Assembly (NCBI GenBank): GCA_927911745.1
Contig: CAKMQF010000047.1
Coordinates: forward strand, 1 to 38,636
DNA: 38,636 nt
Origin: an uncultured Gemella sp.
GTDB taxonomy: Bacteria > Bacillota > Bacilli > Staphylococcales > Gemellaceae
Reading direction: 5' to 3'
Part shown: piece by piece, positions 1-9,060 of the stretch
Numbering within the stretch: the stretch's first letter is position 1
Layout of the letters: every line of letters begins with the position of its first letter
Position numbers and translations under genes: made by a program
Notes under the pieces: model-generated
Told to the model about the DNA's origin: nothing
Databases searched by the model: none
What the model saw: only the letters and a program-made list of their open reading frames with translations

Positions 1-68
1 TTTTTTATTAGCTGTAAAATACAGGCTTCTAATGTACCTTTTAGTATTTGGGAAGTGTTAATTTCCAT
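1..68 (-). CDS. PadR-family transcriptional repressor, N-terminus only
   Basis: Only the first 22 codons lie in the window; the gene runs off the left edge. The peptide begins MEINTSQILKGTLEACILQL, which fits the first helix of PadR regulators (a KGTLE..IL pattern leading into the winged helix). An AAAGGAGG ribosome site at 76-83 sits seven bases upstream of the ATG. PadR proteins are dimeric winged-helix repressors that often control membrane or drug-response genes, but no target can be assigned here. A partial call based on 22 residues, so moderate confidence. Confidence 0.6.
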   Translation of the reverse strand, partial: MEINTSQILKGTLEACILQLIK

Positions 69-140
69 TTTGAAACCTCCTTTCTTAGTTGTTAGTTATT
101 AGTCTAAAAGTTAAAAATTTCCGCTATCTTGTTATACATA

Positions 141-166
141 ATACTACCATAAACTGAGTATCTTGT
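141..166 (-). promoter_or_regulatory. Putative PadR promoter and operator
   Basis: On the minus strand a TTTACA -35 is followed after 17 bases by TAGTAT as a -10. The -10 lies in an interrupted inverted repeat, ATACT..AGTAT (141-145 and 157-161). PadR repressors commonly bind such spaced dyads in their own promoters, so autoregulation is a reasonable inference. Confidence 0.4.
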
Positions 167-304
167 AAAGCAAAATAGCAGTATGTGAGATTATAAATTT
201 ACTATGAAAAATTATATATATAAAGTAAGTGAAGATAATATATGGGAAAATTTATATTAAACTATTGTATTTTTATTGAATTGAATGATTTACTGTTATA
301 GAAA

Positions 305-332
305 TGGTATAATATAATAAAAAATAAAGGAG
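305..332 (+). promoter_or_regulatory. Extended -10 promoter and RBS of the 340-1546 gene pair
   Basis: TGGTATAAT (305-313) is an extended -10 element. A clear AAAGGAG ribosome site lies at 326-332, seven bases before the ATG at 340. No convincing -35 is visible at normal spacing; TTGAAT at 281 is too far upstream. Confidence 0.55.
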
Positions 333-339
333 TATAAGT

Positions 340-1153
340 ATGTCTACAATAACTTTTTCAATTTGGCAATTATTTAAAGAAAATAGCAATGGAATACGAT
401 GGAAAAACCCTGTTAGGGAAGATTTCCCTAAGGAATTTGATGAGAATTTAGATTCAATAAAGGGGATTAATCATGTATCAATATTTAGCGATGATAATTA
501 TATTTTTTTTTGTGATAGAATCAGGAAGTTTAGAACCTAGAGATGAATACGTTATTGATAAAAAATCTAAAAAGAAAAGAAAAAACCCTAAAAAAGAAAC
601 TGAAATTGAATTGTTAAAACAAATATTTGCATATTATGATTTTAATTCGAATTTATTATATTTGTCAGATGTAAGGAACAAAAGAACTTTCGAAGATATT
701 ATACGAAAAATTACAAGTGGAAACTTTATGATTAAAGGAATCTATGAAGAAAAAGAAACATTCCTTAAATTGCTTAGAAATGTAGAAGAAATTAAATTCA
801 CCTCAAAAAATAATCTTTTCTCGGAAGACTCAGAGAAAAGAAAGGCATTGATTGATTTAGTTGGAACTAATGAAATTACTGATTTAACATTGGATATAAA
901 GGCTAATTCACATAGATTCAATCCTATTAATCTTTTAAATAAATTAATGAAGGAGGAGAAAGATTATGCAATTAGTGGTTTGTTAATACGTGGTAGTGAT
1001 GAGAGTGGATTTGAACATGTATATAATCAACAAACTTTTATAAAAAAAATAACTGTTGAGGCAGAAAAATATTCAGGTAAATTTTATGCAGAGGATGTTA
1101 AAATAAATCTTCAAAGAAAGATTAAGGAGCTTACTGATGTTAAAACTAAGTAA
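340..1153 (+). CDS. Unrecognised soluble protein, RexA-like in size and context (frameshifted)
   Basis: As assembled the frame breaks in a run of nine T at 503-511. With eight T it reads through as about 270 residues. The protein is soluble, lysine-rich and without a signal peptide; a basic KKSKKKRKNPKK stretch follows the break. I recognise no catalytic motif. It is followed after a short gap by a small membrane protein in the same orientation. Lambda RexA (279 residues, a soluble DNA-binding sensor) next to RexB (144 residues, membrane) is the closest known arrangement. The RexA resemblance is mainly size, the partner, and a weak C-terminal similarity recalled from memory, so the function is inference. 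The start is fixed by the AAAGGAG site. Confidence 0.5.
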
Positions 1154-1189
1154 AAAAGATAGAAGAATATTTTGGAGTACAATAATCAT

Positions 1190-1546
1190 ATGTCTGGTTT
1201 CATCTTATTGTTTAAAAAGTATTTTTTTTGCAAAAATGAATTCATAATTACAATATTAACTGTTATTATTGGTTTTATATTGTCAGCAATTGCAATAATT
1301 TTTTCTTCTACATTAAGGAAAGAGTTATACGATCAAAAATCTAAAGGTTATGAATCACTTTGGCATAGATTAATTTCGATTTGTTACAGAATTTTTATAT
1401 TTAATTTACTTTTTGTGGGAGCTATCGCGATTTTACCAGCATATTGTCCAAACTGGATTATTATGGGATTATTTATTAATTCAGTTGTTGAGTTAGTATT
1501 CGTTATCCACATATTATTTAGGTTGTTGTCCATTGAGATAACTTAA
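1190..1546 (+). CDS. Small multi-pass membrane protein, RexB-like
   Basis: About 118 residues from the ATG at 1190; an upstream TTG at 1172 is possible but would place the GGAG inside the gene. There are three clear hydrophobic segments: one near the N-terminus ending in SSTLRKELYDQKSKGYES, then two back-to-back segments ending FRLLSIEIT. Lambda RexB, as I recall it, has the same order: a membrane helix, a short basic linker with a GY motif, two further helices, and a polar C-terminal tail after an HI-L-F-L pattern. RexB is an ion channel opened by RexA during phage infection. The gene follows the RexA-like gene after 36 bases, so co-transcription is likely. It could also be an unrelated toxin or holin-like partner. 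Confidence 0.45.
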   Translation: MSGFILLFKKYFFCKNEFIITILTVIIGFILSAIAIIFSSTLRKELYDQKSKGYESLWHRLISICYRIFIFNLLFVGAIAILPAYCPNWIIMGLFINSVVELVFVIHILFRLLSIEIT

Positions 1547-1596
1547 GATAAATATTATTAGTAATTTTTAGAAAATTATATTTTTAAAAAACAAAA

Positions 1597-1622
1597 AAGA
1601 CAAGGCTTAAAAACCTTGTCTT
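1597..1622 (-). terminator. Rho-independent terminator of tRNA-Leu
   Basis: Perfect nine-base stem AAGACAAGG/CCTTGTCTT. On the minus strand it is followed by a T-rich run. It lies eight bases beyond the tRNA 3' end. It may also end plus-strand transcription of the preceding gene pair. Confidence 0.8.
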
Positions 1623-1630
1623 AATCATTA

Positions 1631-1714
1631 TACCAGCAGCCGGGGTCGAACCGGCACGATGTTGCCATCGCTGGATTTTGAGTCCAGTGCGTCTGCCAAT
1701 TCCGCCATGCTGGC
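1631..1714 (-). tRNA. tRNA-Leu (anticodon CAA)
   Basis: Class II tRNA with a long variable arm. On the minus strand the anticodon stem CTGGA/TCCAG encloses the loop CTCAAAA, giving anticodon CAA, which reads UUG leucine codons. The T-arm GGTTCGACCCC is canonical. The acceptor stem pairs GCCAGCA with TGCTGGT, with a G-U first pair. CCA is not encoded, so it would be added after transcription. tRNA 3' ends are common integration sites, and the RexAB-like pair lies just beyond this one. However, I found no direct repeat of the tRNA 3' end on its far side. Confidence 0.93.
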
Positions 1715-2089
1715 ATATTTATATGATATCATACATAAAAGGCATTGTCAATTTAGCTATGTTTTAAAAACTTGAAAATTTATAGATAATATTTAATTTA
1801 AATTTTAATTACAAAGTTTATAATAAGATAGTAAGACTATGTAAAGTAGTATTGGAGTGTATTATTATATAATTTAATTTATCTTACAAAGTAAAAAATG
1901 TAAGGGTAGAACATAAAGGCTGTGTCTACAAGGATAGTCAACTGTAAAACAATGTAAAATAAGTGTTTTTAGTTGACAAATTAAAATATTTTTTCAATAG
2001 TATATTGTAAAACTATAATATATGTAGTATAATTATAGAAGTATATAGAATTATAAAAATATTAATGTTATTTTTATAAAGGAGTGTGA
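1715..2089 (+). promoter_or_regulatory. Long upstream region and promoter(s) of spx
   Basis: There is no gene in this 375-base gap. A good promoter is TTGTAA at 2005-2010 and TATAAT at 2028-2033 with a 17-base spacer. A second possible -35, TTGACA, is at 1973-1978. A GGAG site at 2081-2084 precedes the spx start. In relatives spx is driven by several promoters, consistent with such a long upstream region. Nothing else is recognisable here. Confidence 0.5.
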
Positions 2090-2494
2090 GTGCTGGTGGT
2101 AGTTACGTTGTTTACATCGCCAAGTTGTACTTCTTGTAGAAAAGCGAAAGCTTGGCTTATTGAAAATGGAATAGACTTTGTGGAAAGAAATATTTTTTCA
2201 GAAGCTCTGACAACAAATGAGATTAAAGACATTTTGTCTATCACGGAGCACGGTACAGAAGATATAATCTCATTCAGATCAAAAACTTTCCAAAAATTGA
2301 ATTTGGATATTGAAAGTATGTCAATTCAAGAATTATATAAAGTTATTCAAGATAATCCAGGAATGCTTAGAAGACCTATCATTGTCGATGATAAGAGATT
2401 ACAAGTTGGGTATAATGAAGATGAAATAAGAAGATTCCTTCCAAAGGAAATAAGAGTAAATCAATTAAAACAAATAAAAAATATGGTTAAGTAA
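2090..2494 (+). CDS. spx: Transcriptional regulator Spx (ArsC-like fold)
   Basis: Spx binds the RNA polymerase alpha C-terminal domain and redirects transcription during disulfide or envelope stress. The protein shows the ArsC/thioredoxin fold start [16 protein letters not shown] with the redox CXXC pair (C13 and C16 here), the conserved [19 protein letters not shown] segment, and the basic C-terminus, where ClpXP control acts in homologues. Length is about 132 residues, as normal for the family. The start is uncertain between GTG 2090 (five bases after GGAG) and GTG 2096; homologues begin at the equivalent of VTLF, favouring a slightly shorter protein. A strong terminator follows at 2531, so it is probably monocistronic. 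Confidence 0.95.
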   Translation: MLVVVTLFTSPSCTSCRKAKAWLIENGIDFVERNIFSEALTTNEIKDILSITEHGTEDIISFRSKTFQKLNLDIESMSIQELYKVIQDNPGMLRRPIIVDDKRLQVGYNEDEIRRFLPKEIRVNQLKQIKNMVK

Positions 2495-2530
2495 GTACGC
2501 CCTGATACTACTTTTTCCGATTAATTTAAA

Positions 2531-2558
2531 GGTTGATATTAGGTATCAACCTTTTTTT
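2531..2558 (+). terminator. Terminator of spx
   Basis: Perfect eight-base stem GGTTGATA/TATCAACC with a five-base loop and seven T. Confidence 0.9.
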
Positions 2559-2623
2559 ATGGGATGAAATTTAGTGACAATTCTGTAAAAAGTTATACAA
2601 TAAATAAAAGAAAGAGGTACTTG

Positions 2624-3502
2624 ATGGAAAGAGAAGATATAAAATTTATTACTGGAGAAATCCATTTTTTAGAGTTAGTAGAGAAGAAAAGTTCATCATT
2701 AGTTTTTAAAGGACCGAATGAAGAAGAAATTAGCTGTAACGAATCTGACGTAGAAAGCTTAGATGATTACGAAATCGGAGAAGAGTATTCAATGTTCGTA
2801 TACCCTTCACGTAGTGGGAAATTATTCGCAACACCAAATATTCCAGAAGTTACGGTTGGAGATTATTCGTTTAGTAAAGTAGTAAAAGTAGAGGAAGATC
2901 GAGTAGGTCTTGATATTGGATTTTCTCGTGAAATTCCACTTTTAGGTGAAGATTTGCCGAAATTACGAAGTGTTTGGCCTAAAGAAGGTGATGAACTATT
3001 TATTACATTACGTCGTGATTTTAGTGGACAATTATTTGCGCGTTTGGCGACAGAGACTATCGTAGCATCATTATATTCTAAAGCAACTAAGAATATGAAA
3101 AATAAAGATATTGAAGCTTATCCATACCGTTTAATGCGAGTTGGAACATTCTTGTTAACAAAAGATGGTTATAAAGTGTTTGTTCATGAAAGTGAACGTG
3201 AAAAAGAGCCACGTTTAGGAGAAAAAGTTACTTTGCGCGTTATTGGTGTTAAAGATAACGGAGAAATTAATGGTTCATTCTTACCGCGTGCTCACGAAAG
3301 AATGGATAGTGATGGTCAGGCTATCATGGATTACATTGAAAATAATGGATATTGTGAATTTACAGATAAATCAGATCCAGAAGAAATTAAAGCAGTGTTT
3401 GGAATGAGTAAGGGAAGTTTCAAACGTGCTGTTGGAAGATTATTCAAGAATAAACTTATTATGATTGAAGAAGACGGGTTATATAAACGTAAAGGAAGAT
3501 AA
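2624..3502 (+). CDS. cvfB: CvfB/YitL-family S1-domain RNA-binding protein
   Basis: About 292 residues from the ATG at 2624. I prefer this over the in-frame ATG at 2564 because GAGG (2613-2616) lies seven bases before it, while 2564 lies almost inside the spx terminator. The protein contains S1-like beta-barrel segments, with GLDIGFSREIPLLGEDLP and VFVHESEREKEPRLGEKVTL marking two of them. A C-terminal winged-helix part reads EEIKAVFGMSKGSFKRAVGR. This matches the CvfB (conserved virulence factor B) family, which binds RNA and affects virulence-gene expression in Staphylococcus aureus. The cupin gene follows four bases downstream. Confidence 0.88.
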   Translation: MEREDIKFITGEIHFLELVEKKSSSLVFKGPNEEEISCNESDVESLDDYEIGEEYSMFVYPSRSGKLFATPNIPEVTVGDYSFSKVVKVEEDRVGLDIGFSREIPLLGEDLPKLRSVWPKEGDELFITLRRDFSGQLFARLATETIVASLYSKATKNMKNKDIEAYPYRLMRVGTFLLTKDGYKVFVHESEREKEPRLGEKVTLRVIGVKDNGEINGSFLPRAHERMDSDGQAIMDYIENNGYCEFTDKSDPEEIKAVFGMSKGSFKRAVGRLFKNKLIMIEEDGLYKRKGR

Positions 3503-3506
3503 GGTT

Positions 3507-3788
3507 ATGAAAAAAGTGAAATTAGATAAAAATGCACTATTAGGTGGTATTGTATTAGAAAATGATAAATATCAAGTAGTACATATGAATCTAAAAGTAG
3601 GGAATCAAACAGAATCATATAGCAATGATAAAAATATTTTATTATTGAATATTAGCGGAAAGATTACAGTTTCTTTTGAAGAAGAGGTTGAGACTGTAAA
3701 TGAATTTGAACTATTAGAAATTCCAGCAGGGGTAGAGCATGTAATAACTTGCTTACAAGATGCACAGATTTTTGTAGTAAAACTATAA
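3507..3788 (+). CDS. Small cupin-fold protein
   Basis: 93 residues from ATG 3507, four bases after the cvfB stop, with a GGAAG/AAGG ribosome site overlapping the cvfB end. The beta-rich pattern LLLNISGKITVSFEEE, then FELLEIPAGVEHVITCLQDA, is that of a single-domain cupin. It has the glycine before the first strand pair and a PAGVEH turn, but it lacks most of the metal-binding histidines, so an enzymatic role is doubtful. No substrate can be named. It is likely co-transcribed with cvfB; a hairpin at 3798 closes the unit. Confidence 0.7.
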   Translation: MKKVKLDKNALLGGIVLENDKYQVVHMNLKVGNQTESYSNDKNILLLNISGKITVSFEEEVETVNEFELLEIPAGVEHVITCLQDAQIFVVKL

Positions 3789-3797
3789 CTTACATAA

Positions 3798-3830
3798 GGT
3801 GGCTTAAATGGAATATCTTTTTAGGCCACC
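3798..3830 (+). terminator. Hairpin after the cupin gene
   Basis: GGTGGC/GCCACC arms extended by TTAAA and TTTAG. The T-run after it is weak (ATTATTAATTTT), so termination efficiency is uncertain. Confidence 0.55.
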
Positions 3831-3858
3831 ATTATTAATTTTAAAGTAGAGGAATACG

Positions 3859-4778
3859 ATGGAAGTACAATTTTTAGGAACAGGAGCTGGGCTTCCAGCA
3901 AAATTTAGAAATACACAGAGTTTTGTATTTAACTTTATGCAAGAACTAAAAGAGTGTTGGATGTTTGATTGTGGAGAGGCGACTCAGCATCAGATTTTGA
4001 AAACAAATATTAAACCAACCAAAATAACTAAAATTTTTATTAGCCATCTTCATGCTGATCATGTATTGGGGTTAATTGGTTTTTTATCTTCTAGAAGTTT
4101 TCTTTTAGATATGAATGCTTCAAAGGTTACAATTTATGGTCCAGTAGGGATTAAAGATTTTATCGAAAAGAACATGATGTTCACACATTGTTCACTTTCT
4201 TATAGCGTGGAATATATTGAAATTTCTAGTGAACAGTGTATAATAGATAATAAAACTGTTACTGTTTTTAGCTATCCATTAGCTCATAATGTTGAATGTT
4301 TTGGATATAAAATTATATTTAAAAAACAAAAAGGGAGCTTAGATGCAGATGAGTTAAGAGAGTTAGGAATTATGCCAGGGCCGTTTTATAGAGAAATAAA
4401 GGAATCAGATACTTTCGAATTTAATGGAAAGGTGTATAATTCAAGTGAATTTTTATCTGAAGATAAACCTGGAAAAGAAATCTCGATTATACCAGATACA
4501 AGATACTTTGAAGGATTGGATGAATTTGTTAAAAATAGTAATATCATTATTACAGAGTGCACCTACTTATTAAAAGAAGATGCGCACCATGCGAGAAAAA
4601 ATTATCATTGAGTATTTTAGATGTTGAGAAGATGATAGAAAATAGTAAGGTTGAAAATTTATTTTTAACACATATTAGTGCAAGATATGATAGAAATATC
4701 GAAAAAGATGCTGTAGAGTCGCTATGCGATAAATGTAGTGTGAAGATTGCACATGATCTAGAAGAATATACTTTGTAA
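3859..4778 (+). CDS. rnz: Ribonuclease Z (frameshifted in assembly)
   Basis: Removes the 3' trailer from tRNA precursors that lack encoded CCA, which fits the CCA-less tRNA-Leu here. It is a metallo-beta-lactamase fold protein of about 306 residues once repaired. The zinc motif HLHADH is near residue 65, GTGAGLP opens the protein, and FLTHISARYDR is the C-terminal metal-ligand motif. As assembled the frame breaks in the A-run 4596-4601; seven A instead of six restores RKKLSLSILDVEKM. Because rnz is usually essential in Bacilli, a sequencing error is far more likely than a dead gene. nudF and fur follow, an order also seen near each other in related Firmicutes. Confidence 0.92.
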
Positions 4779-4794
4779 AGAGATGGAGGAAATT

Positions 4795-5352
4795 ATGAAA
4801 ATAGATTTAGAAGAAAAAACTATTGAAGTAGAGAAAATATTCGAAGGTAAAGTTCTTGATTTAGAAGTACATACTGTAACTTTACCAAATGGAGAAACTT
4901 CAACACGTGAACTGATAAATCATAGAGGAGCAGTGGCGATATTAGCACTTACTAAAGAGGATGAGGTAATTCTTGTTGAGCAATATAGAAAAGCTATCGA
5001 AGCTGTAACTTTAGAAATTCCCGCAGGTAAATTAGAGCCTGGAGAAGATAATAAGAAATTAGCCGCTATTCGTGAACTACAAGAAGAAACAGGATATGTG
5101 GTTGAAGAAGAGAAACTAGAAATGCTATGTGATGTGCATGTAGCTCTTGGTTATAGTTCAGAATTGATCACTATATATTATGTTGATAATTTAGAGTATG
5201 CTGGAGAACAGAATCCAGATGACGATGAATTCATTAATTTACGAAAATACAAAATTGAAGAAGCATTCAAACTTTTAGATGATAATGTTATAACTGATAG
5301 TAAGACTATGCTTGCATTATCTTACTTAAAAAATAGGAAAGGCACAAAATAA
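4795..5352 (+). CDS. nudF: ADP-ribose pyrophosphatase, Nudix family
   Basis: Hydrolyses ADP-ribose to AMP and ribose 5-phosphate. The protein is 185 residues from the ATG at 4795, with GGAGG eight bases upstream. A full Nudix box GX5EX7REXXEEXG starts at GKLEPGEDNK and ends in RELQEETGY. It is preceded by AILALTKEDEVILVEQYR and EIPAGKLEPGE, typical of the ADP-ribose branch. It is followed four bases later by the Fur-family gene; a nudF-fur pairing is conserved in several Bacilli, supporting the assignment. Confidence 0.9.
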   Translation: MKIDLEEKTIEVEKIFEGKVLDLEVHTVTLPNGETSTRELINHRGAVAILALTKEDEVILVEQYRKAIEAVTLEIPAGKLEPGEDNKKLAAIRELQEETGYVVEEEKLEMLCDVHVALGYSSELITIYYVDNLEYAGEQNPDDDEFINLRKYKIEEAFKLLDDNVITDSKTMLALSYLKNRKGTK

Positions 5353-5355
5353 TAT

Positions 5356-5802
5356 ATGACTATTTATGATGAGATAATTAAAATAATTCAACAATCACCA
5401 TATAAACTAACACCTCAAAGGGAAAAAATTGTTGAGATTTTAGTAGAAAATGATGAACAGCACCTTAGTGCTGAAGAATTATACTTTATTTTAAAAGAGA
5501 AAACACCAGATATTGGTATTGCTACAGTTTATAGAACTTTAGATATTTTCTATGAATTAAAAATCTTAGAAAAAATATCTTTCAGCAATGGTGTTTCAAA
5601 ATATCATTTAAGACAATCTGTTGATGATGAACTACACCATCATTTAATTTGTACTAACTGTAATAATATAGAGAAAGTATCAAATCCTATATTTAACAAA
5701 CTTATTGAATATATGAGAAAAGAATACTCATTTGAAGTTCAGGACAACTCTCTATCATTTTATGGTACTTGCGCTAAGTGTAAGGATAAAGGTGGAAATT
5801 AA
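5356..5802 (+). CDS. fur: Fur-family metal-dependent repressor
   Basis: 148 residues with the Fur winged helix (TPQREKIVEIL, then IGIATVYRTLDIFYEL as recognition helix). The metal-sensing/dimerisation half has HHHLICTNCN near residue 95 and a second CXXC (CAKC) near the end, a structural zinc site. Position beside nudF favours Fur (iron) over PerR or Zur, but the residues alone do not settle the metal. The stop overlaps the next gene's ATG by one base (TAATG), so the two are translationally coupled. No strong ribosome site is seen; translation may depend on nudF. Confidence 0.85.
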   Translation: MTIYDEIIKIIQQSPYKLTPQREKIVEILVENDEQHLSAEELYFILKEKTPDIGIATVYRTLDIFYELKILEKISFSNGVSKYHLRQSVDDELHHHLICTNCNNIEKVSNPIFNKLIEYMRKEYSFEVQDNSLSFYGTCAKCKDKGGN

Positions 5803-6260
5803 TGCATTTTGACAAATTAGAGAAAATATTATTACTTATCTCTAGTGTAGTTTATGTAGTATACATCGGGTTTGTTGGAAGTATGATCAATCTGTTTCGA
5901 GAGTATGTAGGAAATGAGTATTTAAGAACTAAAATTGTTGATCAGATTCGTGAACAAACGCGCCTTACTCAAGATAGTGCTAATGTCTCTACAAAAGATA
6001 TGCATTTTATCTTTCAAATTATGGGACAACTTGCATGGTTATACTTTACACTTTTAGTAGTGTTATTTTTACTAATGCTTTTTGTGATTTTTAAAAAGGG
6101 AATAAATCACAATATAGTGGCATTTCTTTTTCTAGTGTACAGTATATTACTATTAATCTTTAGTTTAGGTATACTATTTATTAGTTGTTTAATATACTTT
6201 TTCTTAGGAATAAGAATAATATTAATAAGAAATTCAGAAAAATATAAGCGTGAAGCATAA
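5802..6260 (+). CDS. Four-helix membrane protein of unknown function
   Basis: 152 residues. One hydrophobic segment (about 8-28) is followed by a 40-residue polar, probably extracellular loop, then three hydrophobic segments (about 68-90, 96-118 and 118-140) and a basic tail. The layout recalls the DUF4064-type small membrane proteins of Firmicutes, but I cannot confirm the family. It is coupled to fur by a TAATG overlap and ends in a strong terminator, so it closes the nudF-fur transcript. Confidence 0.6.
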   Translation: MHFDKLEKILLLISSVVYVVYIGFVGSMINLFREYVGNEYLRTKIVDQIREQTRLTQDSANVSTKDMHFIFQIMGQLAWLYFTLLVVLFLLMLFVIFKKGINHNIVAFLFLVYSILLLIFSLGILFISCLIYFFLGIRIILIRNSEKYKREA

Positions 6261-6297
6261 TTTCCGAGGAATTCAGTTTCTTCGGAAATTTTTTTTG
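6259..6297 (+). terminator. Terminator after the nudF-fur operon
   Basis: Stem AATTTCCGA/TCGGAAATT with an inner GAA/TTC extension and a run of eight T. Confidence 0.9.
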
Positions 6298-6588
6298 TGA
6301 AATTTTTATAAAAATATAAGTATGTTGAAGTAATATGATAGTAAAATATTAAAAAATATAAAGAAATCTGATAAGGTAAGTTATTATTAGGAGAATAGTA
6401 AAGTAAAATATATTCAATCTATACTGTTAGTATTCTTTAGAGATAGACAGTATCTATCAAATAATAAATATTAAATAAAAGTGAAAAAAATACTATGCTT
6501 ATTTAGAGTTTTTTTAGGAATTATCAGTTTGCAAAAAATAGATAAAACTAATATAATTCTTAGTATAATTTATTTTTTAGGAGGACTT
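6298..6588 (+). promoter_or_regulatory. Upstream region of the acylase gene, with palindrome
   Basis: There is no supported gene. A perfect inverted repeat GATAGA-cagta-TCTATC is at 6442-6458. A closely related palindrome occurs upstream of hsdM (13183-13197). A weak -10-like TATAAT lies at about 6563-6568. The GGAGG at 6580-6584 is the ribosome site of the next gene. Confidence 0.35.
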
Positions 6589-8945
6589 ATGAAAAATAAA
6601 GTTATTAAGATTTTGAAACGATTAGCAATAGTGTTAGTAACCTTGTTATTATTGGTAGGAGGTTATGGATATTATTTTGTTCATAAATCTTTACCAACAG
6701 TAGAAGGGAAGACAGAATTAAAGATTTTAGACAATAGCGTAAAAATATCGCGAGATAAAAATGGAATTCCAACGATTGAAGCCGAAAATGATAGTGATTT
6801 ATATAAAGCTCAGGGTTATATTCATGCTCAAGATAGATTATTTCAGATGGATTTAGCGAGAAGACAAGCGAGTGGTAGACTTTCTGAAGTAGTTGGTGAA
6901 GCAGCGTTAGAAAATGATAAGAAATTTCTAGTTTTTTCTTTAAGGAAAGCAGCAGAAGAATCTTACAAGGATTATTCAGAAGAAGCTAAAAAAAATATTA
7001 GAAAAATTATGCTCAAGGAGTAAATTCATTTATTGAAGAAGCAAAAAGAGATAATAAATTACCTTATGAGTTTTCTTTATTAGGATATTCTCCTGAAAAT
7101 TGGACTCCTATTGATTCTTTAACAGTCGGAAAATACATGGCATATGATTTAGGTGGGCACTGGGATCACTTAGGATTTAATAATTGGATTTTAAACAATT
7201 TAGGTGAAGAAAATCTAAAACAGTTACTTCCTGATAGTTTTTCAAAAAATAAAGATAATGAAGAAATTATAAAAGTGAATCAAGGTATAGATGTTAGTAT
7301 AGATAAGAATACAGCTAAGACTGAGCGACCACCGATGGAAAATGGTAGTAATGACTGGGTTGTTTCTGGTAAGAAGACTAAATCTGGTAAGCCGTTATTG
7401 GCAGATGATCCTCATTTAGGGCTAGGTACTCCATCAGTTTGGTATCAGATGTCGCTTTCAACGCCAAATAATAAAGTTTCAGGTGTCATTTTCCCAGGAG
7501 TACCAGGTATAATTCTTGGTCATAATGAACACATAGCATGGGGAGTTACGAATTTTGGACCAGATGTTCAAGACCTTTATATTGAAAAACGACAAGAGAA
7601 TAATCCATATAAATTCAAATACGATAATGAATATTATGATGCTAAAGTTGATAAGTATTCAATAAAAGTAAAAGGAAAAGACGCTGTCGATTTTGAGGTT
7701 GTTAATACGAAGCATGGACCAATAATTGATCAACTGCTGAAACCATTAGGAAATAAAGATACGAGTTTTTCAATGCAGTGGACAGCACTTGAATCGACGC
7801 AAGAACTAGAAGCTATTTTAAATATAGATAAAGCGAAAAATTGGCAAGAATTTGAGAAATCATTGGAAAAATTCAAAGCACCAGCTCAAAACTTTGTTTT
7901 TGCCGATAATGAAGGAAATATAGCTTATAAATCAAATGGTAATGTACCTATTAGGAAAAAGGGAGATGGGAATCTTCCTGTACCAGGTTATAGTAGTGAT
8001 TATGGATGGAGTGGTTATGTTTCATATGATAAATTACCAAAACTTGTTAATCCAGAAGAAGGTTTTATTGCGACAGCTAATACTGAAACTGTGAAAACTG
8101 ATTATCACACATCAAACGTTTGGGCACAGCCATATAGAAAAGCTCGTATAGATGAAGTATTATCAAAGAAAAATAATTTAACAGTTGATGATATGAAGAA
8201 ACTTCAAATGGATACAAAAAATCTATATGCACAAGAATTTTTACCAAACTTTTTGAAAAATATAAGCGTAGATAAAATTTCTAAAAAAGAAGTAGTTGAT
8301 AAACTAAAATCGTGGAATAATCTAGATGATAAAGATGAAGCAGCTCCGTTAATTTTTGACTTATGGATGAAAAAAATCCAATCTTATATACTAAAAGATA
8401 AGATGAATGCAGATGTTTACAAATTTATGCCTCATAAAGAAAGTTATGTAGATAAGATACTTAGAGATAGTTTAAATGGTAAAAAAGTAAATCTTATTGA
8501 GGAGAAAAATGGACTACAAGAAGTATTAACAAACAGTTTAAATGAAACTATAACTGAATTAGAAGGTAAATATGGGAATGACGTATCTAAATGGAAGTGG
8601 GGCACAGCTCATACATTAGGATTCAGACATCCATTATCTAAATCATCTGCATTGTTAGCATATTTCTTAAATCCGAAAGAATATCCTATTTCAGGTTCTA
8701 AAGTTACAGTTCAAGCAGCTAGACAAAACGATGAGGGCTTAGTTAATCATGGTGCATCATGGAGATTTGTTTATGACTTTGAGACTAAAACAGGACATCA
8801 TATTGTTGGACCTGGTCAAAGTGGACACTTCTTAAGTGATAATTATGATGATCAAATAGAAAAATGGGTAAAAGGAGAATATACGAGTGAATCTATAGGA
8901 AATATTCCTAAGGATAGAGTATTGGAACTTGTACCTGGAAAATAA
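6589..8945 (+). CDS. Penicillin acylase family N-terminal-nucleophile hydrolase (frameshifted)
   Basis: Member of the S45 penicillin/cephalosporin/acyl-homoserine-lactone acylases, made as a precursor and self-cut into two chains. About 785 residues after repair. The start is ATG 6589 behind AGGAGG; an upstream in-frame GTG at 6481 is rejected. Residues 1-30 form a basic N-terminus plus one hydrophobic helix, a signal anchor, so the enzyme acts outside the membrane. The alpha chain carries YIHAQDRLFQMDLARRQASG. The beta chain begins at the nucleophile serine in NGSNDWVVSG, followed by LLADDPHLG. The frame breaks in the A5 run 7002-7006; one added A restores KNYAQGVNSFIEEAK. The natural substrate is unknown; acyl amides or lactones are possible. 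Confidence 0.88.
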
Positions 8946-8953
8946 TAAAAATA

Positions 8954-8992
8954 ATGGAAAGTAATAAAGTTTTCTTGTTACTTTCCATATTT
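8954..8992 (+). terminator. Terminator after the acylase gene
   Basis: Perfect 11-base stem ATGGAAAGTAA/TTACTTTCCAT followed by ATTTT. Confidence 0.8.
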
Positions 8993-9025
8993 TAATTGAA
9001 AAAATATAGAATGCTATAAAAATAA

Positions 9026-9054
9026 TTTAAAAAAAGAAAAAAATTTGATATAAT
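9026..9054 (+). promoter_or_regulatory. Promoter of the structured RNA
   Basis: TATAAT at 9049-9054 with TG one base upstream (extended -10) and TTTAAA as a weak -35 at 17-base spacing. The predicted start, about 9061, falls exactly on the first base-paired stem of the RNA. Confidence 0.6.
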
Positions 9055-9060
9055 GAAGTA

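Noticed and set aside
503..511. T9 run in the RexA-like gene as a phase-variation switch
   Set aside because: A nine-base T run could slip in vivo, but the window has 15 other homopolymer frameshifts in housekeeping genes, so sequencing error is the better explanation.
1..1714. Mobile island integrated at tRNA-Leu
   Set aside because: The Rex-like pair is next to the tRNA 3' end, but no direct repeat of the tRNA end and no integrase were found in the window.
4596..4601. RNase Z as a true pseudogene
   Set aside because: All active-site motifs are intact and a one-base change restores normal length; loss would probably be lethal given CCA-less tRNA genes.
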